Below the pieces are notes generated by a model. The model was not told the origin of the DNA, made no database searches, and was given only the letters and a program-made list of their open reading frames with translations. A stretch of 64,000 nt of DNA from Prorocentrum cordatum. Its lineage: Eukaryota; Sar; Dinophyceae; Prorocentrales; Prorocentraceae. Shown one piece after another: positions 9,541 to 19,720 of the stretch. The position numbers and the translations under genes are program-made. The stretch is taken from NCBI GenBank assembly GCA_963575745.1, contig CAUYUJ010001700.1, positions 26,001 through 90,000 on the forward strand, read 5' to 3'. Within the stretch, counting starts at the first letter, position 1, and each line of letters opens with the position of its first letter.

Positions 9541-10437
9541 AAGCGTCGAGTTTGTGATTTGCGGCCGTTGAAGCTCCTGACGTTCAGCGGATCCAGTTGG
9601 GTTGCCGAGCCCAGGGAGTGTGATGGTCTGGAATCCATTCCGAGGAAGGCCCCTAGTTTCAACGAGTTGGTCCGCGAGACGGATGCTGACATTTGTTTCT
9701 TGCAGGAACGCCGTCTTGCAGGTGCCCTGTACCAGCGCACGCAGGCGCGACTGCAGAGAGCAGGTTGGCGCGTCTTCGGCTGCGAGTGTATTCAGACGGA
9801 GGCTGGGAACGGATCAGGAGGGACTTTCATTATTGCGAGGAAGCATCTTGATACGTGGGTTCCCCCAACCTCTTCATATACGCTTGTTGCTGGGCGAGTC
9901 TCGCGTGTGTTCTTTCGCAGTGCAGGTCGTGGTCTGATGGCCCTGTATTCTGTTTATCTGCGGGACTCGGAAGGGATGAAGGAGGAGAACGTCAGGGTGA
10001 TGAATGCCATATGGAAGGATTGTTTTGAGCACAGCGTTCCTTTCATTGTCGCAGGGGGTTCCAATGTTGCTCCTAGTGTGATGGCATCAGTTGCTCCGCT
10101 GGCGCAGGTAGGGGCAACCATCAGGGCTCCATTTGTGCCTGCGCATGTTGCGCCAGGGTCGTCGTCGTACCTCGATTATTTTATTCTCAGCCGTGTGTTG
10201 GACCACACCTCGGCAGATCTAGAGACGGACCTCAGCGCCCCCTTCAGCCCGCATAGGCCAGTCATTGTGAAGCTCGCGCAAGCATGCCAGGACATCGCAG
10301 TTCGGGTCCCCAAGGCGTACCAGAAGGTCCCAGCTGAGCCAGCTATTGGGCCCAGAGTGGCCCCGCCATGTTATTTGGACTTAGAAGGCAAGATTTCTTG
10401 GAGCATCGGCTGGACGGGAACGGCATGGGCACTATGA
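9541..10437 (+). CDS. LINE B endonuclease domain (degenerate)
   Basis: The AP-like endonuclease begins near LKLLTFSGSSW. Recognisable blocks are DICFLQERRL (the QE block that carries the metal-binding Glu), SGGTFIIARKHL, FIVAGGSNVAPS where GADFN is expected, SSYLDYFILSR and FSPHRPVIV. The Asp of the GDFN block is lost (GGSN), whereas LINE C keeps GADFN, so this copy is probably inactive. The frame is open from 8173, but upstream of about 9540 it is a shadow of ORF1 and of a degraded linker. It ends at 10437 before the reverse transcriptase, which continues in other frames. Confidence 0.72.
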   Translation, partial: KRRVCDLRPLKLLTFSGSSWVAEPRECDGLESIPRKAPSFNELVRETDADICFLQERRLAGALYQRTQARLQRAGWRVFGCECIQTEAGNGSGGTFIIARKHLDTWVPPTSSYTLVAGRVSRVFFRSAGRGLMALYSVYLRDSEGMKEENVRVMNAIWKDCFEHSVPFIVAGGSNVAPSVMASVAPLAQVGATIRAPFVPAHVAPGSSSYLDYFILSRVLDHTSADLETDLSAPFSPHRPVIVKLAQACQDIAVRVPKAYQKVPAEPAIGPRVAPPCYLDLEGKISWSIGWTGTAWAL

Positions 10438-12759
10438 TTTGGGGTCATGCTCGTGAGATGGGAGTTACCATTCTGGAGGAGGTTTTCTTGGAATGGCGTA
10501 AACGTGCGTGGCAAGAGCTCCTGCAGATCACACAAGTGATCCCAAGGGGCTACTCGGAGGGTCTCAGTTGGAGTTCAAAGATGTCTCGGTTAGAACCCTC
10601 TTGGCCACCAAGCAGTACTCAAGTGCGTTTCCTGGCCGTGCCATTCATCGGGTGGTTTTGCGGTTCAGGGATCTGCGAGCCCTTTTCCTCAGCCCTGAGC
10701 GCATGGAGGACTGCCGCCACGTCCTGTTGCGCCAGTGGGAAAGGCTACCGGTGCGAGGTGGCCCTTTCAGGCGCTACTGGAGGCAAGGCATCTCGTTCTG
10801 GCATCCCTTTTTGGCGACCTGTAACATTTACAGGCCAAGAGGTCGGATGAGGAGCATGTCCATTTCATCGACGCCTGTCTGCCTTTTGTCACTGTCTTTC
10901 TTCGCATGGGGCAGTTGGAAGTTGGGGCAAGGCCAGAGCAGCATGGGAGGAATGGAGTGGAGCTGCTGTCAGCAATGGTGGAAGGCGAGCTTATTCTTTT
11001 CTCCGCTCGGGAGTGCCACTTCGTGAGGAAGTTGCGGAGGAGGGCGGCGCGTTTTCCAGCTCTCTGCCAGTTCGCCTCCGCGCAGAGACCAAGTTGTGGA
11101 GGCAAGCCTGGGCTGCTGCTGCCGATGCCAGTTCTGTTCAGCCTCCCCTCGAGCTCCCATCAGTATCGGTGCCAGTCCCAGGCCCAGTCCCTCCAGAACA
11201 ACTTCAGCACATTGGGTCGCGGTTTGCAAAGTTCTATTTGTTGCTGAGTCTGGAGTCTCTGGGAGTTGCGTCTTGGCTTTATCATCTTATGGATGTGGTA
11301 GGTCAGGCCCCGTCTTCTATGCAACAGTTGGTTGTCTTTTTGATGGGCCGTCCCGACAAAGGCAGAAGGCCCATTGGCCACTACAATGCTTTCGAAAGGC
11401 TTCACGGAAAGACCCATCGGGATCATTGTCGTCGTTGGGAATGCGATGTGGGGTTAGGACCGCAGTTCTCCATGGGGCAGGGCCGTAGCTGCCTGGACAT
11501 TGTTTGGCGTCAAAGTGTCCGAGCACATAGGACATCAGGAGTTGGTGAATCAAGGTTTTTCGTGCCACTTCCCCCTCCACGTTCTGATTTATACCATTCC
11601 CACCTATCGGTGGACCAGGTACCTGTTATTCGATGGCGCGCACTCGGAGGGGATCACTCCTACTCTGGGGATCGTTGCGGGTAGCACCTCGGCCACCTAC
11701 GAGGCCAAAGCTTTCATGTTACCTTCCGTTCAGAGGTCTACAGGTGTGCCCGACACAGGACTCGGGCTGCACATCGACGATCTCTCGTTTCACTCGTGGC
11801 ACGGGAGCGAGCGCGTCTGCGTGGCCAACCTCAAGGCGTTGGCCACGACCATGGCCTACTATATCTCCTCCACCCTCCGTGTCCCGCTTGCCGAGAGGAA
11901 AATGATGGTGGCGGGAAATCCGTCGAGGCTCGTGAAGGACATCCGCGAGGCTCTGGGTCAACTAAGTGGCACCAGGGCTTATGCCCCAGGAAATCTTGGC
12001 GTGGCGTTCTCGGCGGGCAAACACCAGCACACACCTTTAGCTCGGGCTATTCGCAAGAAGAGGTTTCGGATTTTTCGGGCCCGTACGAAGCGACTGGCGT
12101 TCTTGAAGGTGTCTCGGCGTGTACGTGCCCGACTGTTCAAAAGTGGATGTCTCAGTGCTGTATTTTATGGGATGGAGGTGCAGGGGGTTGCGCCCACTGA
12201 GATTCTTCATTTGAGGAGGGCCTCTGCAAGGGCTTCAGGTATTAGTAAGATGGGCTGCAACTTGGACCTCATGTGGGCTGTGCACAAGCATCTTGGAGAC
12301 CCCCTCTGCCTAGCCTCAGGACCTCTCAGACGGTATGCGTGGGAATGGTGGCACCCCAGTGGGCCCTCTAGCTTTGCGCGACCTCGACACAGTGACGCCC
12401 TAACCCCAGGCCAACTAAGCAGAGTGTTTCATAGCGCTATTGCCACCCTCCAGACCACCCAGCGAAAGCCGTGGCTGTATAGGACGCGTGGCCCGATCTC
12501 GGCCATGCTGTTGTGGTTGGAAGCTGGCGGATGGTCTTGGGAGGGTCCAGCTACTTTTGTGTCCAGGTCTGGATTCAAGTGGATCCTCACGGAAAGGCCA
12601 CCTGCCCAAGTGGCTGGCGTTTTCACCCGTGACCTCCAGGATGTGTATCTTAGGAGGTACCTTCTCAAGCACCTGCCGAGCCCAGGTGTTGAGCATGAGA
12701 TTGTGTCCAGAGGGCTGTGGCTACCTGCTATTCAGAGAGTAGCAAAAGCCTTGGATTGA
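10438..12759 (+). pseudogene. LINE B reverse transcriptase, motif A deleted
   Basis: Homology to the LINE C reverse transcriptase is spread over several frames. RPDKGRRPIGHYNAF corresponds to the KPTGGYRPIGVF block, and DIVWRQSVRA to DVVWRQAVSA. The next match, HQELVNQGF (11500-12759 frame), corresponds to RCRKLGF. About 33 residues, including the motif A block FFDLSKFYE and its catalytic Asp, are therefore missing. Later blocks remain: IVAGSTSAT (motif B) and LGLHIDDLSF (motif C, HIDD). The frame from 11500 ends at 12759. The element cannot encode a working polymerase. Confidence 0.75.
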
Positions 12760-14276
12760 GGCCAGCGTCATTTTTTTTTCAACTTTTAGCAGGATCGATG
12801 CCTGCAGGAGCTTCCATGTCCAAGTGGGGCTATGCGGTGTCCGATCTCTGCCCGCACTGTGGTGAGCGAGACACGGTGCGGCACAGGTGCTGGACTTGCA
12901 CGTGCAGGCCAGCGGTAGTTGCTAGGAAGGAACATTTCTGCCAGGAGCTTGTCGACCAGGCCCTGGCTGCAGGGCCAGAGTCGTGTCTTTTCAGTCGTCT
13001 GTGGGCCCCCTTCCCTGACCTTCCCGAGCCCGCCCAGGACTGGGGTTTCAGGTTTTTCGAAGGAGAAGGGGTGCCCTGTGAGCCGTTTAGGTTTCAGCTT
13101 GAGGACACCCTATTTACGGACGGGTCCTGCTTTCACGGGGGCTTTCCCGCAATCGCGAGGGCTGGCCTCGCTGTAGTTCACATGGATGGGGAGAGACCTG
13201 TCAGAGGGATCTACGGACCCCTCCTTAAGGAGTTTGCTCAGCAAGCGGCCGATGCCGAGCATGCAGGCCTAGCAGTTGCTATTCTTAGGACACAGCAAGA
13301 GGAGGCCCAGCCAAAACCTATCTCGGTTGATTGTGCGGCGTTGGTGTCTGGGTCGAGGTCTCCTCGGAAGGTTTTGGAAGGGTCTTCCAGGCTTCATTTC
13401 TTCGGGCGGGAGATCAGTAGGCACTGTGAAGATTGGCCCTCCCTCACGAAGGTCAAGGCCCACCGCAGCACGGAGAGTGCTACCAGTTTTGAGGATGGGT
13501 GCGCCATCTCTGGCTCGACTGCGGTGGATCATTGGGCCAAGCAGGGAGCCAGAATTCATTGTCTCAGTTCAGGGGAAGTTTCGCTTTTTGAAGAAGGGAT
13601 GGCAGAATACGCCTCCCTAGCTGCAGGATTGGTCGCGATCCTGTCGGTGTGGCCCCAGTTTGAGAAAGTGTTCAAAGGTGTGAATCGGCCCGTGCGGGCC
13701 AAAGCGCCCAGAGCACCCTCCACCCACCTCCCAGTCCCCCATGGAAAGGGTTATTGGTGCAGGAGGTGCTTGCGAGCCATCACACCTGTTACCACCACCC
13801 AGTGCGCCAACCCCAATCCCACGCTGGTTTCGCTCTTGCGGGGGGGTGGTGGGGCGCGGCACAAGTTGCACTGGGCGCGGCTGGTGGAAACGGATGTGCC
13901 GTTAATCTTTTGCGTTGCATGTGGAGGGATCGCGTGTGTACGCGCGGGGACTAGGCTCCTCAGCGATTGTGATCCCCCTGTGAGAAGTGCTGAAAGGAGC
14001 AAACTTCTCCGAGGACTGTACCCTGGGACTAACTACAGGCTGGGCCCTTCCCTGCCTTTGTCGTCCCTCCCGTTTTATCCTCTGTCGTCTGCCTCGTCCT
14101 CGTCTGGCCCCGTTCCTGGTCGTGACCCAGACCCTGTTAGCCCTGGGCAGAGTGAATCTGCCCGCACCGCAGCCCAGAATCTCGCTCTGGTGCGGTCGCG
14201 GCTCTTGGAGGAAGAGGACGAAGCGCCCCTGCTCCCACCCTTCGGAGGCAGGAGCCCATCCGACGACAGCGACTAA
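12717..14276 (+). CDS. LINE B zinc knuckle, RNase H and C-terminal Cys cluster
   Basis: From about residue 17 the frame continues the ORF2 polypeptide (SFFFQLLAGSMPAGA). A zinc knuckle follows: CPHCGERDTVRHRCWTC. RNase H motifs come next: LFTDGSCFHG (first Asp), the AEHAGLAVA helix (Glu), SVDCAALV (Asp), and KVKAHRS with AVDHWAK (last Asp). All four acidic positions are occupied. RNase H removes RNA from the cDNA hybrid. The C-terminus has two Cys pairs (YWCRRCLRA and FCVACGG), a Ser/Pro-rich linker and the acidic end SDDSD. LINE C shows the same C-terminal plan. Confidence 0.8.
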   Translation: MATCYSESSKSLGLRPASFFFQLLAGSMPAGASMSKWGYAVSDLCPHCGERDTVRHRCWTCTCRPAVVARKEHFCQELVDQALAAGPESCLFSRLWAPFPDLPEPAQDWGFRFFEGEGVPCEPFRFQLEDTLFTDGSCFHGGFPAIARAGLAVVHMDGERPVRGIYGPLLKEFAQQAADAEHAGLAVAILRTQQEEAQPKPISVDCAALVSGSRSPRKVLEGSSRLHFFGREISRHCEDWPSLTKVKAHRSTESATSFEDGCAISGSTAVDHWAKQGARIHCLSSGEVSLFEEGMAEYASLAAGLVAILSVWPQFEKVFKGVNRPVRAKAPRAPSTHLPVPHGKGYWCRRCLRAITPVTTTQCANPNPTLVSLLRGGGGARHKLHWARLVETDVPLIFCVACGGIACVRAGTRLLSDCDPPVRSAERSKLLRGLYPGTNYRLGPSLPLSSLPFYPLSSASSSSGPVPGRDPDPVSPGQSESARTAAQNLALVRSRLLEEEDEAPLLPPFGGRSPSDDSD

Positions 14277-14403
14277 TTGTGGTAGGGCGTCGGCCGATCA
14301 TGGATTGACCAGGCGCGCCAAGGTCTGTAAGGTCTGTAAGGAAGTTGTGTTCGCGTCGCCTCGTGCTGTCTGCCACCAGCTGCGCCTCGCCGAGTGTTTT
14401 CCG

Positions 14404-14406
<3 letters not shown>

Positions 14407-14467
<61 letters not shown>
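14407..14467. repeat. Poly-G run, about 61 bases
   Basis: An uninterrupted run of about 61 guanines lies 130 bp after the LINE B ORF2 stop. Such runs form G-quadruplexes and are hard to sequence, so its length is uncertain. Confidence 0.9.
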
Positions 14468-14469
<2 letters not shown>

Positions 14470-14485
14470 GGCATCGTCTCGCACG

Positions 14486-14945
14486 GCCGCCGCAGGCCAT
14501 CGAGGTATGTCAGGAGGGGAAAAAGCACGCAGACACAATCATCCTCGATTCCCAGGAAAATATGGGAAGATATGGGAAGCGGGGGGGAAGACAGAAACCC
14601 AAAACATATGGGATAATATGGGTAATCCTGTTATCTGTGTTTATTTATTTGTGTGTCCCACGGCGATCGTTGTCTTCGTGGTTTCCTGAAGGTGGTGTCG
14701 CCGCCGCAGGTTCGAGGTATGTCAGGAGGGGAAAAGCACACAGACGCAATTCATCCTCGATTCCCCAGCAAGTATGGGACGATATGGGAAGCGGGGGGGG
14801 GAAGACAGAAACCCAGAACATATATGAGAATACAGGGGAATTTGGTTATTTGTGCTTATTAATTTGTGTGTCCCAGGGCCCCTTGATCGTTGTCTTCGTG
14901 GTTTCCTGAAGGTGGTGTCGCCGCCGCAGGTCCGAGGTATGACCC
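14486..14945. repeat. 212-220-bp tandem repeat 3' of LINE B
   Basis: Three starts of the same unit fall at GAGGTATG 14502, 14714 and 14934, giving steps of 212 and 220 bp. Units share TCAGGAGGGGAAAA, CATCCTCGATTCCC, ATGGGAAGCGGGGGG and GTCTTCGTGGTTTCCTGAA. LINE C also carries a tandem repeat in its 3' region, so this is likely the LINE B 3' UTR. Confidence 0.75.
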
Positions 14946-14965
14946 GCAGAACCAGCCCTACGACT

Positions 14966-15262
14966 CCTCCTCCTCCCCCTCCTCCTCCTCCCCCTCCCTC
15001 CTTTTCCTCCTCCTCCTCCCTCCTCCTCCTCCTCCTCCCTCCTCCTCCTCCTCCTCCTCCTCCTCCTCCTCCTCCTCCTCCTCCTCCCTCCTCCCTCCTC
15101 CCTCCTCCCTCTCCCTCCTCCTCCTCCCTCCTCCCCTCCTCCTCCCTCCTCCCTCCTCCCTCCTTACCCTCCCTCCCTCCTCCCTCCTCCCCATCCTCCT
15201 CCTCCTCCTCCTCTCCTCCTCCTCCTCCTCCTCCTCTCCTCCTCCTCCTCCTCCTCCTCCTC
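14966..15262. repeat. TCC tract
   Basis: TCC/CTC triplets with CCC interruptions. No gene is present. Confidence 0.92.
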
Positions 15263-15327
15263 CCGTGGCGGTTCTGTCTCGACTGCGAGGGCGTTATGGC
15301 CGCGCCGCCGACCCTGAAGGGGGAAGA

Positions 15328-15382
<55 letters not shown>

Positions 15383-15455
15383 CATGAGGGCGACCCTGAG
15401 GACGACCCTGAGGACGACCCTGAGGACGACCCTGAAGACGACGACGACGACGACC

Positions 15456-15511
<56 letters not shown>

Positions 15512-15679
15512 CCTGAGGACGACCCTGACGACGACCCTGACGACGACCCTGAGGACGACCCTGAGGACGACCCTGAGGACGACCCTGACGACGACCCTGA
15601 CGACGACCCTGACGACGACCCTGACGACGACCTGAGGACATGAGGACGATCCTGAGAACGACCCTGACGACGACCCTGA

Positions 15680-15723
<44 letters not shown>

Positions 15724-15727
15724 TTCT
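15328..15727. repeat. GAC array with CCTGAG interruptions, copy 1
   Basis: Runs of GAC are interrupted by GACGACCCTGAG 12-mers. It is open in several frames (poly-Asp, poly-Thr, poly-Arg), which is expected of a triplet repeat and not evidence of a protein. Confidence 0.93.
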
Positions 15728-16091
15728 GGAGCCGAAAGCTTCTCCAATGGAGGGGGGTCCCATCCCAGGGGGTGTCACACCTCCCTCCCAACCCTCCCCA
15801 GTTTCCCCTCCTCCTCCTGCCCCTCCTCCTCCTCCTTTCCTCCTCCTCCTGCCCCTCCTCCTCCTCCTCCTCCTCCTCCTTCTCCTCCTCCTCCCTCTCC
15901 TACCTCCTCCTCCTCCTCCTCCTCCTCCTCCCTCCTTCCTCTCCACCCTCCCTCCTCCTCCTCCTCCCCTCCTCCTCCTCCTCCTCCATCCTCCTGTTCC
16001 TCCGCCTCCTCCTCTCCTCCTCCTCCCGGTGGCGGTTCTGCCTCGACTTCAAGGGCGTTATGGCCGGCGCCGCCGACCATGAGGGGGGAAG

Positions 16092-16092
16092 A

Positions 16093-16138
<46 letters not shown>

Positions 16139-16192
16139 CCTGACGACAACCCTGACGACGACCCTGAGGACGACCCTGAGGACGACCCTGAG

Positions 16193-16231
<39 letters not shown>

Positions 16232-16285
16232 CCTGACGACAACACTGACGACGACCCTGAGGACGACCCTGAGGACGACCCTGAA

Positions 16286-16357
<72 letters not shown>

Positions 16358-16466
16358 CCTGACGACGACGACGACCCTGCGGACGAGCCTGACGACGACC
16401 CTGACGACGACCCTGAGGATGACCCTGACGACGACGACCCTGAAGACGACGACGACGACGACGTTC
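16092..16466. repeat. GAC array with CCTGAG interruptions, copy 2
   Basis: This is the counterpart of the array at 15328-15727 in the duplicated cassette. It has the same 12-mer interruptions in a different order. Confidence 0.93.
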
Positions 16467-16881
16467 TGAAGCCGAAAGCTTCTCCAATGGAGGGGGGGTC
16501 CCATCCCAGCGGGGTGTCATATTCCCCCCAACCCTCCCCAGTTCCCCCCCACCCCACCCCCGCCCTCTCGGCGGGGGAGGGATCAAATGGGAGGGGCTTC
16601 CCTTCGACGCTGGCTGGAACTCTTGAGTGGTTGACGACGTCGACGACGGCGACGACGCTCACGCTGACAGGTCGGCGGATCTCGTCATTTGGGGGCTGGT
16701 TTCGAGCCAGGGGGCCATCAAACATTGATCACCTGATTCAGGCCCCGTCGTACTCTCACGAGCCGCTTGGGCTCTGGCTGCCGCTGTCCCGCGAGCGGTT
16801 TGACACATCACATTTTGGTGACGCCCCGACCGCCACACGTAAATTGGATCTTCTGTTGGCTGCGGAGCACTAGCTTGCAGA

Positions 16882-17598
16882 ATGTTCCAGCCGACGCAAA
16901 ATGTGAGGGACGAGGTCATGAAGTTCTTCTCCAGTCAGGGAACACATTTGAAGTCCCGCCCAGAGCTTCGTTGTTTGGTTGGCGCCTCCGGTGATGATTT
17001 CCACCTTCTCCTTGGAATGACAAAGCGAAGCATTCAGCAGATAGCAGGGACGATTGGCTTTACTCCAGAGGGTTACAGCCGTAAGGCTGCGTTTGAAAAG
17101 CGTGGGAAGTCCGATTACATCACCCCGATGTGCGGCCCTGAGCTGACAGGATACGATTTTATCGAGAGTATCAAATTGTGGATGACAGATACTAACAATA
17201 GAGAATGGTCTGTTGCAGAAGTATGGCTCTCCAGAAAAGACCGTGGTGTGGGAATGGCCACCCTATTCGTGTCTCACGTGCAGGCGCAGCCATTAGAGGC
17301 TACATTGAAAGCTGTACCCGACGATGCCCACTTATGGCTTGATTATCGAAGGCGCTACGGCGAACCACCGCCGCTCCCTGCCTTTTGGCAGCGCCCATGC
17401 GGCCAAATGTTGGGCCAACATCTGTCCAAGCTAATCGGCTATGTGCTCTCCCAGCCTTTGTGGAACTCCTTGGCCCCTTGGGGGTACACCTGTGAGAGAA
17501 AGAGCCAGAAGGAGGAGAGAGAGGACGAGAGGGAGGAGGAGGAGGAGGAGGAGGAGGAGGAGGAGGAGGAGGAGGAGGAGGAACAGGAGGCATCTTGA
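16882..17598 (+). CDS. TIR-like/FVSH domain protein, N-terminal exon of the ARM gene
   Basis: The ATG at 16882 follows an in-frame stop. The first 150 or so residues are ordinary protein ending in ATLFVSHVQAQPLEATLKAV and LWLDY. This FVSH...WLDY pattern is the first half of a signalling-type domain that I recall as common in dinoflagellates. Its second half (TLRQCQDDF, LNRSFCIFEVACTV) appears at 20283 in the plus strand, so I infer an interrupted exon. Coding probably ends near 17350; the frame then runs through unrelated sequence into a GGA tract and stops at 17598. Exact splice sites were not identified: GC at 17352 and AG at 20266-20267 are candidates. The function is unknown; ARM repeats follow downstream. 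Confidence 0.6.
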   Translation: MFQPTQNVRDEVMKFFSSQGTHLKSRPELRCLVGASGDDFHLLLGMTKRSIQQIAGTIGFTPEGYSRKAAFEKRGKSDYITPMCGPELTGYDFIESIKLWMTDTNNREWSVAEVWLSRKDRGVGMATLFVSHVQAQPLEATLKAVPDDAHLWLDYRRRYGEPPPLPAFWQRPCGQMLGQHLSKLIGYVLSQPLWNSLAPWGYTCERKSQKEEREDEREEEEEEEEEEEEEEEEEQEAS

Positions 17599-18260
17599 GG
17601 CCGTCTTGCTGCTTCCTGGGTGCTTCCCGGGAACCTCTTGGGGGCCTCTGGGGACCTCTTGGGAGCCTCCCCGGGCCCCTTTGGGGCCCGCGGGGCCTCT
17701 CGGGGGCCTTTAGGGACCTCTTGACCTTCGGAGGCCGTCTCGGGGGCCTCTCTGGGAAGTCGTGGGTCCCTCTTCGGGCTGTTCTGGAGATCCATGGGGC
17801 CGTCCTGGGTGGTCCCTCCTGAGCCGTCTTGGGGGCCTCTTCGGGGCCTCGTGGGCCGCCTCGGGGCCTTCTTGGGGGCCTGCGGGCCGTCCTGGAGCAT
17901 CGAGTGCCCGAAATGGCGAGAACGCTAAAGCCTTTGACAAACCCACGGGCAATCACTGATCTGGGCCTCCTGGAGGTCCTCTTCGGGCCCTCTGGGGGCG
18001 TCTTGCCTGGCCCTCCTGGGCCGGCCGTCCAGAGGAGGGCGTCCTGGGCCGCCTCGGGGCAGTGCCTGGCCGTCCCGGGATCGTCTTGAGCTCCCTAGGA
18101 ATTATCTTGGATCTTGGCCGTCCTGGAGGCCATCTCTTGGCCGTCTCGGAGGCCATATCTTGGCCGTCTCGGAGGCCATATCCTGGCCGGCCTGGGGGCC
18201 ACATCCGTGCCGCCCTGGGGGGAAAGGAGGCCGACGGAGGCCGCGCGGGATCGGCCGAGG
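17536..18260. repeat. GGA tract and CTTGGGGGCC-type minisatellite
   Basis: GGA triplets (17536-17589) are followed by a degenerate minisatellite rich in CTCTTGGGGGCCTC and GGCCGTCTCGGGG units, fading by about 18260. Related sequence occurs at 19745-19815, 37216-37560 and 47780-48790. From 18260 to 18870 I see no gene; a CGTCGTCGTTGTCGTTGTCG stretch lies near 18330. Confidence 0.75.
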
Positions 18261-18878
18261 CTCCAGTTGGGACTCTGGTCTTAGCAAGAGAACAAGCTTC
18301 CCTCGCTCCGTCCTCCCCCCCCTCCTTGTCGTCGTCGTTGTCGTTGTCGCCGTCGTACACGGCCACGCCGCATGGGACAACTCAGCGGCCAAAGCCTTGC
18401 CAGCGCACGTCTGCACGGCAGCTGCTCCTGGATGCGGGCGCCGGGATCCTTCACCGCTTTGCCAGTGCACATCTGCACGGCATCCTCTCTGCCGATGCGC
18501 CGTCGAGGCGCCTGGCTCCTGCCGCAAGAGGACAAGGTACTGGAACGGTCGGCGCCGGCAGGGGGCGGCGGCTCCTCCCTTCGGCCAGCCCCGAGAACGT
18601 GTCAGCTCACCGAGCGCGTTCCACTGTCAGCATCGTTCGATCGATCCCTGTCCCCGGCCCGCCACCGTGTACACCTCGAGCCCCGCCGTCTCGTCACCTC
18701 AGTCGGGGATAGGCCCCTCGAGGCCCGAGGAGAGCAGCCTATATACACCCCTCCAGGGGGGTAGAATCGGCCAGTGGGGCCCAGCCCTCGCTGGTGGGAA
18801 TGGGGATCGGATAAAAGCGATGCTCGCACTGCTCGCAAAGCGCCTACTCTTATGTCGGGCGTGTCCGCCTACAGGGGG

Positions 18879-19014
18879 ATCTTCGACGAAAAATGAAAAC
18901 ATACCCCCAAGATGCCCCCCAAAGGTAAAACAAGTCCCCAAAAGATAGTCTCCTGACTATTTGGGGAGTATTCCTTGCCTATTTTGGGGGTATTTTTTTG
19001 GTTCTTCGTCGAAC
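18879..19014. repeat. Imperfect inverted repeat
   Basis: The left arm contains CTTCGACGAAAAA and CATACCCCCAA; the right arm contains TTGGGGGTATTTTTTTGG and TTCTTCGTCGAA. The arms pair over roughly 60 bp with small loops around a centre near 18950. Confidence 0.75.
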
Positions 19015-19324
19015 CTCTCCCTGGTCGGGGGACAGGCTCGACGTGAGCCCGCTCGCGCGCGTCCGAAGAGCGCCGCCTCGTGGCGCCGGGGGGGCCGAGG
19101 CCGCGAGGGGGGCCGAGGCGGCGAGGGGGGGGGCGAGGGGGCCCTGGCCGCCGCTCTGGCAGGACAGCCTACTGCTCTGCCGCGGCCGGGCGCGGAAGAG
19201 GGCCGCGAGGCGGTGTCCTGCGACGCCCCGTGGGGCCACGGCACTTGTGTGCCTGCGTATTCGGCACTCGGCGTTCTTTCTTTCTCTTCCCCTTTTTGTT
19301 TATTAATATTTCTTTCTTTTTTTT

Positions 19325-19328
<4 letters not shown>

Positions 19329-19370
<42 letters not shown>

Positions 19371-19375
19371 GCGCG

Positions 19376-19412
<37 letters not shown>
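19329..19412. repeat. TC-TA-GA compound microsatellite (self-complementary)
   Basis: About 20 TC units are followed by GCGCGA, then TA units, then GA units. Because TC and GA runs pair with each other across a TA centre, the whole is a long palindrome. A T-rich run precedes it. Confidence 0.9.
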
Positions 19413-19599
19413 CGCAATGGATCACGAATCCCCCGCGGCGGATCCAGGCCATGTCTGTTCTGCGAGTGGTGGAACGCGCCTGTCTAGCAGCGCAGCAGCA
19501 CAGAGAAGGGAAGGCCCAGTTCAAGAGCCGTTCCAGCTCGGTGCGCTTTCTGCTCGCTCTGCGGGGTCTCGAACACCCCTTGTCTCGAAGACGAAAAAT

Positions 19600-19720
19600 C
19601 GCCATGAATAGAAACTCTCGGCGCTCCGCGCACCCTTCCTGGACTCGCGCCAGGGGGGGGGGTCCAGCGCGGATCCCCAAAAACATCCGCGCGCAGCGCC
19701 AAGCGTTTCCGTTTATGGCG
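19600..19720. repeat. Fold-back element, copy 2
   Basis: The left arm CGCCATGAATAGAAAC...GGCGCTCCGCGC pairs with a right arm ending GGAAACG...TTTATGGCG read in reverse. It is homologous to the copy at 6590-6723; the left flanks (CTCGAAG, about 15 bp out) also match. It lies inside the 2.9-kb interruption of the TIR-like domain. Confidence 0.78.

Larger units (their letters stand above)
7982..14276 (+). mobile_element. LINE B, non-LTR retrotransposon with DinoSL 5' end, decayed
   Basis: The order is DinoSL, ORF1 with zinc ribbon and coiled coil, endonuclease, reverse transcriptase, zinc knuckle, RNase H, C-terminal Cys cluster and an acidic SDDSD end. The same order, and the same kind of C-terminal end, is found in LINE C at 52954-60732, so the two belong to one family. 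Multiple frame changes and the loss of reverse-transcriptase motif A show that this copy is inactive. The 3' end probably extends beyond the ORF2 stop into the poly-G and 212-220-bp tandem repeats at 14407-14945. Confidence 0.88.
15267..16550. repeat. Duplicated cassette, period about 740-764 bp
   Basis: The sequence GGCGGTTCTG...GGGCGTTATGGCC, a GAC array, then GCCGAAAGCTTCTCCAATGG and CCAACCCTCCCCAGTT, occurs twice. Anchors are at 15267 and 16031 on the left and 15731 and 16471 on the right. The unit comprises a non-repetitive leader, the GAC array and a TCC tract (15800-16025 between the copies). Confidence 0.85.

Noticed and set aside
15327-16470. Apparent acidic poly-Asp protein
   Set aside because: GAC repeats are open in three frames (Asp, Thr, Arg), with no conserved flanking domain and no start context that stands out.
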